Positions 8,927 to 17,883 of a stretch of DNA of 64,000 nt are shown piece after piece. A program made the position numbers and the translations under genes. Below the pieces are notes generated by a model. The model made no database searches. It saw only the letters and a list, made by a program, of their open reading frames with translations, and was not told where the DNA came from. How positions within the stretch are numbered: the stretch's first letter is position 1; each line of letters starts with the position of its first letter. Origin of the DNA: Ruminiclostridium cellobioparum DSM 1351 = ATCC 15832. GTDB lineage: Bacteria; Bacillota; Clostridia; Acetivibrionales; DSM-1351. The DNA is taken from assembly GCF_000621505.1 (NCBI RefSeq), contig NZ_KK211293.1, forward strand, positions 57,208 to 121,207, read 5' to 3'.

Positions 8927-10603
8927 ATGAAAAGATTGGGTATTATGTTACTCTCTTTGGTTTTGCTGCTGACAACGGTGGCAGGCTGCGGAAGCGAAGG
9001 AAAGGATAGTGAAGTATCAACGGCTACAGGTTCACAATCTAAATCTTCAGCTGCTGGAAAAGTTAACGAGTACGGCTGGGAAGTTCCTGAAAAAACATTG
9101 GAGATATCCTATTATGTTGGTCAGGACAATCCTGATACAGTTGCTAAGAATTCCAAACTCATAAGCGATCTTTTGCTGGAAAAGTTTAATGTGAAATTAA
9201 ACAAGATAGTTTATGACACAGATATGATTGAAAAGCTTAATCTAATGCTTGCATCCAATGACTATCCTGACGTAATCTCAAATATGAAGGTAGACGAAGC
9301 ACTGAAATGGGTTGATCTTGGAAAGGCCCAGGAATTGACACCGTTAATTGATGAATATGGCCCTGAAATCAAAAAACAAATGGGTGATTATTTAAAAAGA
9401 TATGAGGATGATGACGGAAAAATATTCAATCTTCCTGTGGGCTGGGGATTGCTTCCAATAGCAGACGCTGCAGCTCAGGTAAGGTTGGATTGGTACAAGG
9501 AAATCGGTTCACCTGAATTTAAAACACCGGATGAATACTATGAAGTCTTGAAGAAACTGGTAGAAAAGCATCCTGTAAATGCTGCCGGTGAGAAGGTATA
9601 CGCACTGGGAGCATGGAAAGATGATGTTTATCCTACAATGATTCCTGAGCAGCTTGGTGGAATATGGGGCTTGAAAAGAGGTTATAAAGAAGATGCTGAT
9701 CATAACCTGACCCACTGGGTAAATACAGATGAAGGCCTTGAATTAACAAAATGGTACAACAGATTTGCCCGGGAAGGGTTGCTGGATCCCGATACCTTCA
9801 CACAAAAGAGGGACGACTGGGGTGCCAAATGTTCAAACGAAAGATATGCAGGACATTTTGCCACCTGGTGGGTGACCAAGGATTTTGGCAACATGACCTG
9901 GTTAAAAACCAAAAAGGATTATAGCGACGATATGCGTTATCCGCACTATGACATTAAGGCCCCCACTGCAGAAAAATCATATCTGAATCCAAAGAGCACA
10001 ATGGGATGGGGCAGAACCATAATTACAGATAAATGCAAAAATCCAAAAGATGTAATGAAGTGGTGGAATTTCGAAGTATCGGATATGGGAACCAAGCTGT
10101 TGTCATGGGGTATTCCGAATACTGAAACCTCAGTATGGAATCTGACTGATTCGGGAGAATGGTCCTGGAATCAAAATATGACTAAAACGCTGGAAGACAG
10201 TACTTTTGATCAGGCCAAGTTCGATTTGAACGGTGGAGTATCCTATTGGATGGTAATGGGACAACAATTACATGAAGACGGTACTCAGGCATGGATTGAT
10301 CAGAACTTCCCAAGCAAATGGTTCAAGTTAAAGGATGAAAATCTAAAAGATACAGTTTTTGACTTCTCTGCTTTCTTTGCGATCTCCCTTCCCGCAGATG
10401 AGCCTGTAACAGTTGAGAATCAACAGGTCAGGGACATAGTGACTACAGGCTTTGCAAATGCTGTTATGTCAAAGACAGAAAGTGAATGTGTTGCCAAATT
10501 TATGGAAATGCGGGAAAAAGCAAGCAAGGCAGGCCTCAAGGAAGTTGAGGATTTTTATTCACAACAGTACAAAAAGAATCTGGTAAAGTGGAACATGGAG
10601 TAA
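8927..10603 (+). CDS. Extracellular solute-binding lipoprotein, LplA-type (CUT1 family)
   Basis: Surface lipoprotein that captures an oligosaccharide for the ABC importer encoded downstream. The first 21 residues form a lipoprotein signal: MKRL, a hydrophobic core, then the lipobox TVAGC with the lipidated Cys at 21. A Ser/Thr/Gly-rich spacer follows. The 558-residue length and motifs such as LLLEKFNV, DYPDV and DEYYEVLKK match the family 1 binding proteins of LplABC/YtcPQ systems. RBS AGGAGG precedes ATG 8927. It is the first gene of an operon with two permeases and a GH127 enzyme and is probably activated by the divergent YesMN pair. An arabinose-containing oligosaccharide is the inferred ligand. 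Confidence 0.9.
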   Translation: MKRLGIMLLSLVLLLTTVAGCGSEGKDSEVSTATGSQSKSSAAGKVNEYGWEVPEKTLEISYYVGQDNPDTVAKNSKLISDLLLEKFNVKLNKIVYDTDMIEKLNLMLASNDYPDVISNMKVDEALKWVDLGKAQELTPLIDEYGPEIKKQMGDYLKRYEDDDGKIFNLPVGWGLLPIADAAAQVRLDWYKEIGSPEFKTPDEYYEVLKKLVEKHPVNAAGEKVYALGAWKDDVYPTMIPEQLGGIWGLKRGYKEDADHNLTHWVNTDEGLELTKWYNRFAREGLLDPDTFTQKRDDWGAKCSNERYAGHFATWWVTKDFGNMTWLKTKKDYSDDMRYPHYDIKAPTAEKSYLNPKSTMGWGRTIITDKCKNPKDVMKWWNFEVSDMGTKLLSWGIPNTETSVWNLTDSGEWSWNQNMTKTLEDSTFDQAKFDLNGGVSYWMVMGQQLHEDGTQAWIDQNFPSKWFKLKDENLKDTVFDFSAFFAISLPADEPVTVENQQVRDIVTTGFANAVMSKTESECVAKFMEMREKASKAGLKEVEDFYSQQYKKNLVKWNME

Positions 10604-10631
10604 TGGCACAGTAATTTTACATACAAGGTTT

Positions 10632-10660
10632 GCAAGAGGGAGTTTGATGCTCCCTCTTGC
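10632..10660 (+). promoter_or_regulatory. Intercistronic hairpin after binding-protein gene
   Basis: GCAAGAGGGAG and CTCCCTCTTGC form a perfect 11-bp stem with a 7-nt loop and no T-run. In binding-protein operons such hairpins commonly stabilise the upstream part of the message so that the lipoprotein is made in excess over the permeases. Confidence 0.75.
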
Positions 10661-10713
10661 CTTAAATTAAACATTAGTGAAACTATAAAAAACTGAAAGG
10701 GAAGAGATGGAAT

Positions 10714-11673
10714 ATGAGTGATATTATTATGGAAAATATGCCGGTTAACCCGAAACAAAGCAAATTCAGGCATATTTTTAAAAAAGTAAAAAAAGAAAGG
10801 CAGCTATGGATTCTATGTATTCCCTTGGTGGCATGGGTTGCTACCTTCGCCTATTACCCCATGTATGGAATTATTATTGCTTTTATAAAATATGTACCTG
10901 GTAAACCGTTTTTGGATTGCCAGTGGGTTGGTTTGAAATATTTCCAGCAGTTTTTTGAGTCGCCCGATTTGTTTTTAATTCTTAGAAATACTTTGGCTAT
11001 AAGCGGACTGGACCTTTTATTTGGATTTCCTGCACCTATTTTACTTGCAATTCTTATAAATGAACTTGCCTTTAAACGGTTTAAGAAATTTGCTCAAACC
11101 GTTTCATATATGCCTCATTTCGTATCCTGGGTTGTTGTATCAAGTATAATGTTTACCACTTTAGGTACGGATGGCGTTTTTAACGAGGTTTTACAATTAC
11201 TGGGAATAGTACATGAACCTGTTGCCTTTCTCAGTAAAGGAGAATATTTCTGGGGATTGATTACGATATCTAATATATGGAAGGGAATTGGCTGGGGTTC
11301 AATTATTTATCTGTCTGCCATAGCAGGAATTGATGAAGAGCTTTATCAAGCCGGCGCCGTTGACGGACTGGGGCGTTTCGGTATGATTTGGCATATTCTG
11401 TTGCCTGGCATAAAGACAACCATTGTGCTTCTCTTTATTTTGCAGATAGGCGGTATTCTCAATGCAGGTTTTGAACAGCAGCTTTTAATCGGTAACAGCC
11501 AGACAAGAGAATATTATGATGTAATTGACACGTATGCATATAGATATGGAATTCAGCTCGGTCGCTATTCGTACGGTGCGGCAATCGGTCTGATGAAATC
11601 TGCAATAGGACTTAGTCTCGTTTTGATTACAAATAAAATTGCTAAAAAAGTCAGTGATTTATCAATTATATAG
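10714..11673 (+). CDS. Sugar ABC transporter permease, LplB-type
   Basis: One of two integral membrane subunits of a CUT1 carbohydrate importer. The 319-residue protein has a basic N-terminus rich in Lys, about six membrane segments (first near residue 35, CIPLVAWVATFAYYP), and the cytoplasmic EAA loop EELYQAGAVDGLGRF (about residues 207-222) that docks with the ATPase. It lies 110 bp after the binding-protein gene, beyond an intercistronic hairpin, and 11 bp before the second permease. No ATPase gene occurs in the cluster, so an MsmX-like shared ATPase is expected elsewhere in the genome. Confidence 0.92.
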   Translation: MSDIIMENMPVNPKQSKFRHIFKKVKKERQLWILCIPLVAWVATFAYYPMYGIIIAFIKYVPGKPFLDCQWVGLKYFQQFFESPDLFLILRNTLAISGLDLLFGFPAPILLAILINELAFKRFKKFAQTVSYMPHFVSWVVVSSIMFTTLGTDGVFNEVLQLLGIVHEPVAFLSKGEYFWGLITISNIWKGIGWGSIIYLSAIAGIDEELYQAGAVDGLGRFGMIWHILLPGIKTTIVLLFILQIGGILNAGFEQQLLIGNSQTREYYDVIDTYAYRYGIQLGRYSYGAAIGLMKSAIGLSLVLITNKIAKKVSDLSII

Positions 11674-11684
11674 GGAGTGGGAAA

Positions 11685-12578
11685 ATGAAAAAATACTATA
11701 AGGACACAATAGGGAGCAGAATTTTTGATATATTTAATGTGGTATTTATGATTGTCTTTTGTTTTTTTGTTATATACCCCTTTTATAATCAGTTTGTGAT
11801 ATCTTTAAATGAAGGAACTGATGCAATGAGAGGAGGCTTATATTTCTATCCAAGAAAGATTTCCTTTGAAGGATATCATTGGCTGTTTCAAAATCCGCAC
11901 CTGTTAAAAGGTGCAGTAATTTCCGTATTCAGGGTGCTGGTAGGAACAGGTACCTGTCTTTTTGCAACGGGGCTTCTGGCTTATATTGTAACCTTGAGGG
12001 ATTTCTCGGGAAGAAGATTCATGAGGGTTCTGTTTGTTGTGACAATGTACTTCAGCGGCGGACTGATACCTACATACCTGTTGATCAGCAGCCTTGGCCT
12101 GACAAACAGCTTTAATGTCTATTGGATTCCAGGTTTGATAAATGCATATTATATGTTATTGATTGCTTCATATATACAAAATTTGCCCGAGTCCATGGTG
12201 GAAGCTCCAAGAATCGACGGCTGCAGTGAACTGAGAATATACTGTCAGATAATCCTACCCTTATCATTGCCTGTTTTCGCTGCTGTGGCAGTCTATTTGG
12301 CAGTCCAGCACTGGAACGCCTGGTTTGATGTTATGATATATAATCCTTCCGGAAGGTGGGATACTCTTCAGATATACCTTAGAAGACTGCTGCTGGAAAT
12401 GGATATGGTGCAGAATCTGCAGAATGAAATGCTGATCCAGTCAAAATTTAAAAATCTCAAACCTTTGACCTTCAGGGCGGCCACAACTATTGTGGTTACC
12501 GTACCCATACTGGTGGTATACCCGTTTTTGCAAAAATACTTTATAGGAGGTATTACAATTGGGGCTGTCAAGGGGTAG
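11685..12578 (+). CDS. Sugar ABC transporter permease, LplC/YtcP-type
   Basis: Second membrane subunit of the importer. The 297-residue protein has six predicted membrane segments (first around residues 18-36, VVFMIVFCFFVIYPF). The EAA-loop sequence is PESMVEAPRIDGCSELRIY (about residues 168-187), followed by the conserved QIILPLSLP. It ends IGAVKG, as is usual for this subfamily. RBS GGGAGTGGG precedes ATG 11685. It is followed after 82 bp by the GH127 gene, so import and hydrolysis of the same glycan are probably coupled. Confidence 0.92.
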   Translation: MKKYYKDTIGSRIFDIFNVVFMIVFCFFVIYPFYNQFVISLNEGTDAMRGGLYFYPRKISFEGYHWLFQNPHLLKGAVISVFRVLVGTGTCLFATGLLAYIVTLRDFSGRRFMRVLFVVTMYFSGGLIPTYLLISSLGLTNSFNVYWIPGLINAYYMLLIASYIQNLPESMVEAPRIDGCSELRIYCQIILPLSLPVFAAVAVYLAVQHWNAWFDVMIYNPSGRWDTLQIYLRRLLLEMDMVQNLQNEMLIQSKFKNLKPLTFRAATTIVVTVPILVVYPFLQKYFIGGITIGAVKG

Positions 12579-12660
12579 CGGTATCACATGGAGATTGAAA
12601 ATTTAAGATGATTTAAATAATGTAATAATGGAGTCTATTTTTGAAAGGAGAAAAACTATA

Positions 12661-14985
12661 ATGACAGAGTTGTCACATAATATGTCAGACCTTGACGCTG
12701 TTAAAGCAGATAAAGCCGGCATATATCTTGGAAATATATTTACGGTGGAAACAGACTTGAAATTACCTGCAGAGGGGAAATATGGTTCCAGGATTTCATG
12801 GGAATCAAAATATTTAAATGCCATAAGCAATGAGGGTAAAGTTACACGGCCTGAAGCAGGCAAAGGTAATGCAATTGTTACACTTGTAGCTGTCGTAACC
12901 AAAGGTCAATATACCGATAAAAGAGAATTTGAAGTGACTGTCCTGGAAAAAGAAAGTTTACGCACTATAACTGCCGTTAAGGAATACAACATTCAATGCG
13001 GGATGGGATGTATCCCGAGGCTCCCCAAAGTGGCCATAGTTGTGAAGGATGATGGAACCTCCGGTATAGCCGAGGTAGAGTGGGAAGCAATCAATGAGTC
13101 CTGTTGCCAAAAGCCGGGATTGATTAAAGTCTGCGGAACAGTATCAGGAACCGGTTTGAAGGCAGCGGCCAATGTAAAAGTAGTTTCAGAGGAAACAGAG
13201 GCAGATCCTGAAGCTGATAGTATTCCGTATAAAAGAGCAGCAGAACCGTTTGAACTGAGCAGTGTGACCATAGAGGATAAAGTCTTCTCGGCAGGAAGAG
13301 ACAGGGATTATCAATATCTTTTGTCTGTTAACGACGACCAGCTGCTTTACAATTTCCGTGAGGCGTCGGGGCTGGATACAAAAAATGCTCCGACCGCAGA
13401 GGGCTGGGATGCTCCCGACTGCAATCTGAGAGGGCACACAACCGGGCATTATCTATCTGCTATAGCTCAGGCATATGCCGGTTCACAGGACAAGAAATTC
13501 AGGAAAAAAATTGATTACATGATATCCGAATTGGGAAAATGCCAGGATGCAATGGCGGCGTCGGGTAAATTCAGTCCCGGATTTCTAAGCGGTTATTCTG
13601 AGGAACAATTTGACAAATTGGAGGAACTGACCACATATCCCAAAATATGGGCGCCTTATTATACACTGCATAAGATAATGGCAGGACTGGTTGATTGCTA
13701 CGTATATGCCCGAAACAAACAGGCGCTTGATATTTGTACAAAGCTGGGGCATTGGGTTTATAACAGATTGAACAGGCTGACCGAAGAAAAACGGGCTAAA
13801 ATGTGGGCTTTGTATATTGCAGGCGAGTTTGGAGGAATAAACGGGGTAATGGCCAGACTTTACGGTTTAACCGGAAACCAGGAGTTCCTGAAAGCGGCAG
13901 AATTTTTTGACAATGACAAACTATATGTGCCAATGGCTGAAAATATTGACACACTTGGAGGAATTCATTCAAATCAGCATATTCCGCAGGTAGTTGGTGT
14001 TATGGAAATGTTCCTGCAAAATAAAAAACCGTATTACTATAAAGTTGCAAAAAACTTCTGGGATATGGTTGTCAGCAGCCATACTTATAATATAGGCGGT
14101 AACGGTGAGGGTGAAATGTTCAGGGCAGCCGGCAGGATTGCAAGATATATCGGTGATAAGACTGCTGAGACCTGTTCTACATACAACATGTTAAAGCTGA
14201 CAAGGGACCTGTTCTTCCACAGTCCCGAACCCAGGTATATGGACTACTATGAAAGAGCTCTCTACAATCACATAATTGCATCCCAGGACCAGAGTGCTCC
14301 AAATGGCGGTTCAACATACTTTATGCCTTTATGCCCCGGTTCCCGCAAGGAATTTGATACCGATGGCAACACCTGCTGCCACGGCACGGGGATGGAAAAT
14401 CACACAAAGTATCAGGACTCAATTTATTTTCATTCGGCTGATAAATCGGCTTTATACGTTAATTTATATATGGCTTCAACCCTTGTATGGAAGGAAAAGG
14501 GCTTCAAAATAACCCAAACCGGCGATTATCTGACTGATCAGGCAATAAAGCTTCTGATTGACGGCAGCGGAAAACTTGATATAAAGTTACGGGTACCATA
14601 TTGGATCGAAAAAGGTTTCACGGTAAAAATAAATGGTACGGTTCAGAATATTGCCGCTCAAGCCGGAAGCTATGTAACACTGTCAAGAGAATGGAACAGG
14701 GGAGATCAGCTTGAAATATCAACGCCATTTACTTTCCGTGCAGAGAGGACTCCCGACGATCAGTCCGTTGCGTCTATTATGTACGGGCCACTGGTAATGG
14801 TGGGAATAAGTGAGGTTGATAAGTACATAGAGCTTACTCTGGATTCAGAGGATATATCAAAGTCATTTATTCCTGCGGGAGATCCATTGAATTTTATTAC
14901 CGGAGGCCTTTTCCTGGTTCCGAATTTTGCAGCTTACAATGTAGCGTACCACGCATACTTCAAAATAAAATATGCAGGTAATTAA
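12661..14985 (+). CDS. GH127 beta-L-arabinofuranosidase with N-terminal Ig-like modules
   Basis: Predicted zinc-dependent glycoside hydrolase removing beta-L-arabinofuranose from plant glycans or hydroxyproline-rich glycoprotein sugars. The start is ATG 12661, 10 nt after AAGGAG; the longer frame from 12628 has no ribosome binding site. The 774-residue protein begins with two Ig-like modules (about residues 10-95, atrophied Ig type, and 98-180, Big_4 type). The GH127 all-helical barrel follows from about residue 195 (EGWDAPDCNLRGHTTGHYLSA), with a C-terminal beta domain. The family's Zn-thiolate site is present: Glu 503 and Cys 505 in AETCSTYN, and Cys 572-Cys 573 in GNTCCHGTG; by family knowledge the first Cys of the pair is the nucleophile. 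There is no signal peptide, so it should act on imported oligosaccharides in the cytosol. Confidence 0.9.
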   Translation: MTELSHNMSDLDAVKADKAGIYLGNIFTVETDLKLPAEGKYGSRISWESKYLNAISNEGKVTRPEAGKGNAIVTLVAVVTKGQYTDKREFEVTVLEKESLRTITAVKEYNIQCGMGCIPRLPKVAIVVKDDGTSGIAEVEWEAINESCCQKPGLIKVCGTVSGTGLKAAANVKVVSEETEADPEADSIPYKRAAEPFELSSVTIEDKVFSAGRDRDYQYLLSVNDDQLLYNFREASGLDTKNAPTAEGWDAPDCNLRGHTTGHYLSAIAQAYAGSQDKKFRKKIDYMISELGKCQDAMAASGKFSPGFLSGYSEEQFDKLEELTTYPKIWAPYYTLHKIMAGLVDCYVYARNKQALDICTKLGHWVYNRLNRLTEEKRAKMWALYIAGEFGGINGVMARLYGLTGNQEFLKAAEFFDNDKLYVPMAENIDTLGGIHSNQHIPQVVGVMEMFLQNKKPYYYKVAKNFWDMVVSSHTYNIGGNGEGEMFRAAGRIARYIGDKTAETCSTYNMLKLTRDLFFHSPEPRYMDYYERALYNHIIASQDQSAPNGGSTYFMPLCPGSRKEFDTDGNTCCHGTGMENHTKYQDSIYFHSADKSALYVNLYMASTLVWKEKGFKITQTGDYLTDQAIKLLIDGSGKLDIKLRVPYWIEKGFTVKINGTVQNIAAQAGSYVTLSREWNRGDQLEISTPFTFRAERTPDDQSVASIMYGPLVMVGISEVDKYIELTLDSEDISKSFIPAGDPLNFITGGLFLVPNFAAYNVAYHAYFKIKYAGN

Positions 14986-15413
14986 TAAGTTAACTCGTAG
15001 TGCCGGTTAAATTATCGCTCAACTTTCCAGAGGCACAGTTTATGCTGATTATGCAGGTACGTGAGTACAACTTCAAGCTATGGATTAGCACGGTAAAAGT
15101 GCTTACTGAAATTTGTAGGTGAACAATAAGTATTTTTGTCGTCAAATTGACAGGATGTAAATTTGAGCAGCACACGAGACACGGATGTCGAGTTGCTGCG
15201 ACGGCAAGAAAATACTTATTGTGAACCGTACTATTTCACGTAAGCGATTTGTGTGCAATCTATAGCTTGAAGTTAGTATGGAAGTACCTGTATATTTTCC
15301 TTTTAACTGTGCATCCTATTTTATGAAGTTAGTGCGGAAAGTTACCATTTGATTCAGGTTAAACCTATCTGTAAAGTCAAAGCACAAATCGGCACAGTAA
15401 GTTAAGTTATTAA
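14982..15413. repeat. 432-bp degenerate long inverted repeat (MITE-like palindrome)
   Basis: The gap between the convergent GH127 and transglutaminase genes is one large imperfect palindrome. The ends match as inverted repeats of about 27 bp (14982-15008 and 15387-15413; both read TTAATAA, TTAACT and GTGCCG at the same spacing). Further matched blocks lie inside: ACTTCAAGCTATGGATT (15070-15086) against 15257-15273 with one mismatch, and CAATAAGTATTTT (15124-15136) against 15209-15221. No protein of note is encoded. It could be a decayed MITE-like element or two inverted copies of a repeat; as RNA it would fold into a very long hairpin and may terminate both genes. Confidence 0.75.
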
Positions 15414-15419
15414 TCAACT

Positions 15420-17879
15420 TTAAAACCTTCCCAGCAGGTATCTTGAGAATCCGAACTTAAATCTGCCGGATTTCTCAAATATTAATTCCAGTAAGACGTT
15501 AATGAATTCAAGAGTCTGTTCAATCTCTTTATGAGTTAAAGGATTGCGGCTGTATCTGGCTTTTACGTAGTACCCGGAAATTTTAGTGAAACTGGTTTTA
15601 TTAAAAGAAAAGCTCTTGATATCAAAGATTTTTTCAACCCTTTCACTGAACTGGGTGGGCGTTTCACCCGGATGTAGTGTAACCCCCTGGAATTTCAGGG
15701 CTTTTAAAATATAGCCATAGGCAATCAACATTGAAGAATTGGGATCGCCTTTTTTAATTTTCCTCTGAAGATTATAAAACTTGAAGTAATTGATTGAGGC
15801 AATTGTACCCATGACCAGCACGATCAAACCTATGGCAGCCGAAATAATTATTAAGGTCAATACCGGTTTTTTCATCCCGGAGTCAGTTTCAGTCTCAGTA
15901 TCAAAGTCATAAGTTACCGCAGCTCCCTGATTTCTGTACCTGTCCATCATTTCCATATAATCATTGTAGCCTGTATCCAGCATATCACTGCTGATGGTGG
16001 CAGAAATTGTCCTGTCGTTGTAGAGGTTTGCAACAAAAGGAGAGGTTGGTTCGAAGGGAATCCAGCCAAATCCGTCAAAATAAACTTCAACCCATGCATG
16101 GGCCTGTTGATTTGTAACCTTATATACCCCGTCCTTTTTTTCAGGGGGTAAAATATATCCTTCAACATATCTGGCCGGTATATCCAGGCATCTCAGCAGC
16201 ACTGTCATGGCCGAGGCATAATAGGTGCAGTAGCCCTTTTTGCCGTCAAAAAGGAAATAGTCCACAAAATCCCGGCTTCTGGGAGGAGTTCCGGGAGCCA
16301 GGGTATAGGGATAATTTTTTGAAAGGTAAGTTTCGATTGCCTTGGCCCTGTCATAGTTGTTATTTTTATCTTTTGTAATTTCCTGCGCAAGCTCTCTGAC
16401 CCTGGGTGTAACGGTATCGGGAAGCCGGGTGTAATTTGTGTAAATCGAGTCGGCAGTATCATTGATATTTGAAGCCGGGGCGGCGTTGGAATCATTAATG
16501 TCCGTACTTCCGGCCGGAGTCGCAGAGTCGGAATTGAGTATCCTTATATTATATTGGTTCCTGATGCTGGTCCTGACATCCGATTTACTGCTTTTTCTCA
16601 GCAGGTCAATCAGCTTTTCACTTTTAAGGTTTAAATTAAAATATCTAAGGTTGTAGGAGAAGCCCTTACCTTTAATATCTTTTGTGGAAAGCATCTGCTC
16701 ATTATCCAGAAGTACCTCCTGCGGTGACCTGAACTTTAAATTGTAAGCTTTGACCGGCATGAATATTGATTTTGTTTTCATATTTACAAATTCAACTTCT
16801 GCAGCCGAACTTTCAAAATAGTCATTTTGATTCATATCCAGTGAAAAAGTTCTGCCTTTAAGAGCTGATAAAAGCCCCATAAACATTAGAGAAGTGTCGG
16901 AATTGAACTGTCTGTCATATACCAGTCCCAAACCCAGGGAATTAAAATTGCCTTCGTGGGTATACCAGCGGTGCCCGTCATAGTTAACCTTTGAAGCAGC
17001 GCGTAAATACAGGTTTGAATGGTCGGTTTTAACATTCATAACATGGGTATTGTTCAGCTTGAGATTTCCACCTAATTTGTCGGTTTTTCCAAAACCTGAG
17101 ATGCCAAATGAGAAATAATCAAAGGAAGAAACGTCAACGCCCGAAAATTTATTGATAACCCTGTCTATGGTTTTATCTATTCTGGTATCCAGCCAGGGAA
17201 TGGAAAAACGTCCCTGGTTAAGAGGGAACATGAAGGTTATGGCTATAACTATAATACAGACGGGTGATATGTAAATAAGATATTTGAGCCTGTTTCCGGC
17301 ATCATAGGTTTTTTCCCCGTTTCTTTTCTGCAATATATAAAAGAAATAATACAGCAGGAAGGAGAAGATGAAGAGTACAAATGACAAATCACTTCCTGAA
17401 ATATTCAGCTGGAGCTGAACAAAGAAGATGCTGAAGAACATTATGGTGGTTACATAAAAGTTGTAAAATTTAATGGTGAATATAAAAACAAACAGAGTAA
17501 TGATAAATGCTGTTGAGAGTACTGTTATTGTGGTAAAAACCGGAACGGAAATGTCCTTATAACCGTTGGTTATATCCACAAACCATATGGAATACCGGTT
17601 CAACCAGATCAATGCACTTTCAATACCGGTTTTAAAAATAATTACTGCAGATCCGGCTGTCAGTATCACAGCAATTAAAATACAGGATACCAGTGATGAA
17701 ATTTTAGTTCTGAACATAACAAAAAACAGCAGGGTGATAGGGATTACGGCAATAAATATCATCAGGCTGAGAGTGCGGGTCATGAACAATGAAGTATAGA
17801 GTGTCTGGCTGATGCTAGCCGACATAAGCATAACGAGTATTAAATTGGCAAGCATTCCGAATTTATTTTCACGTGTCAT
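15420..17879 (-). CDS. TgpA-like transglutaminase domain membrane protein
   Basis: Large membrane protein (819 residues) with an extracellular transglutaminase-like cysteine peptidase domain; the family's substrate is unknown. The N-terminal half has about six membrane segments within the first 210 residues (DUF3488-like). The transglutaminase core follows near residues 500-610, with catalytic Cys in KGYCTYYAS and His in QQAHAWVEVY; the acidic third position lies around GWIPFEPTSPF. A further membrane helix (about 675-700) leads to a cytosolic DUF4129-like tail. It is the last gene of a moxR-DUF58-tgpA operon, 4 bp after the DUF58 gene, a linkage found across bacteria. ATG 17879 is the start. 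Confidence 0.9.
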   Translation of the reverse strand: MTRENKFGMLANLILVMLMSASISQTLYTSLFMTRTLSLMIFIAVIPITLLFFVMFRTKISSLVSCILIAVILTAGSAVIIFKTGIESALIWLNRYSIWFVDITNGYKDISVPVFTTITVLSTAFIITLFVFIFTIKFYNFYVTTIMFFSIFFVQLQLNISGSDLSFVLFIFSFLLYYFFYILQKRNGEKTYDAGNRLKYLIYISPVCIIVIAITFMFPLNQGRFSIPWLDTRIDKTIDRVINKFSGVDVSSFDYFSFGISGFGKTDKLGGNLKLNNTHVMNVKTDHSNLYLRAASKVNYDGHRWYTHEGNFNSLGLGLVYDRQFNSDTSLMFMGLLSALKGRTFSLDMNQNDYFESSAAEVEFVNMKTKSIFMPVKAYNLKFRSPQEVLLDNEQMLSTKDIKGKGFSYNLRYFNLNLKSEKLIDLLRKSSKSDVRTSIRNQYNIRILNSDSATPAGSTDINDSNAAPASNINDTADSIYTNYTRLPDTVTPRVRELAQEITKDKNNNYDRAKAIETYLSKNYPYTLAPGTPPRSRDFVDYFLFDGKKGYCTYYASAMTVLLRCLDIPARYVEGYILPPEKKDGVYKVTNQQAHAWVEVYFDGFGWIPFEPTSPFVANLYNDRTISATISSDMLDTGYNDYMEMMDRYRNQGAAVTYDFDTETETDSGMKKPVLTLIIISAAIGLIVLVMGTIASINYFKFYNLQRKIKKGDPNSSMLIAYGYILKALKFQGVTLHPGETPTQFSERVEKIFDIKSFSFNKTSFTKISGYYVKARYSRNPLTHKEIEQTLEFINVLLELIFEKSGRFKFGFSRYLLGRF

Positions 17880-17883
17880 CAGT

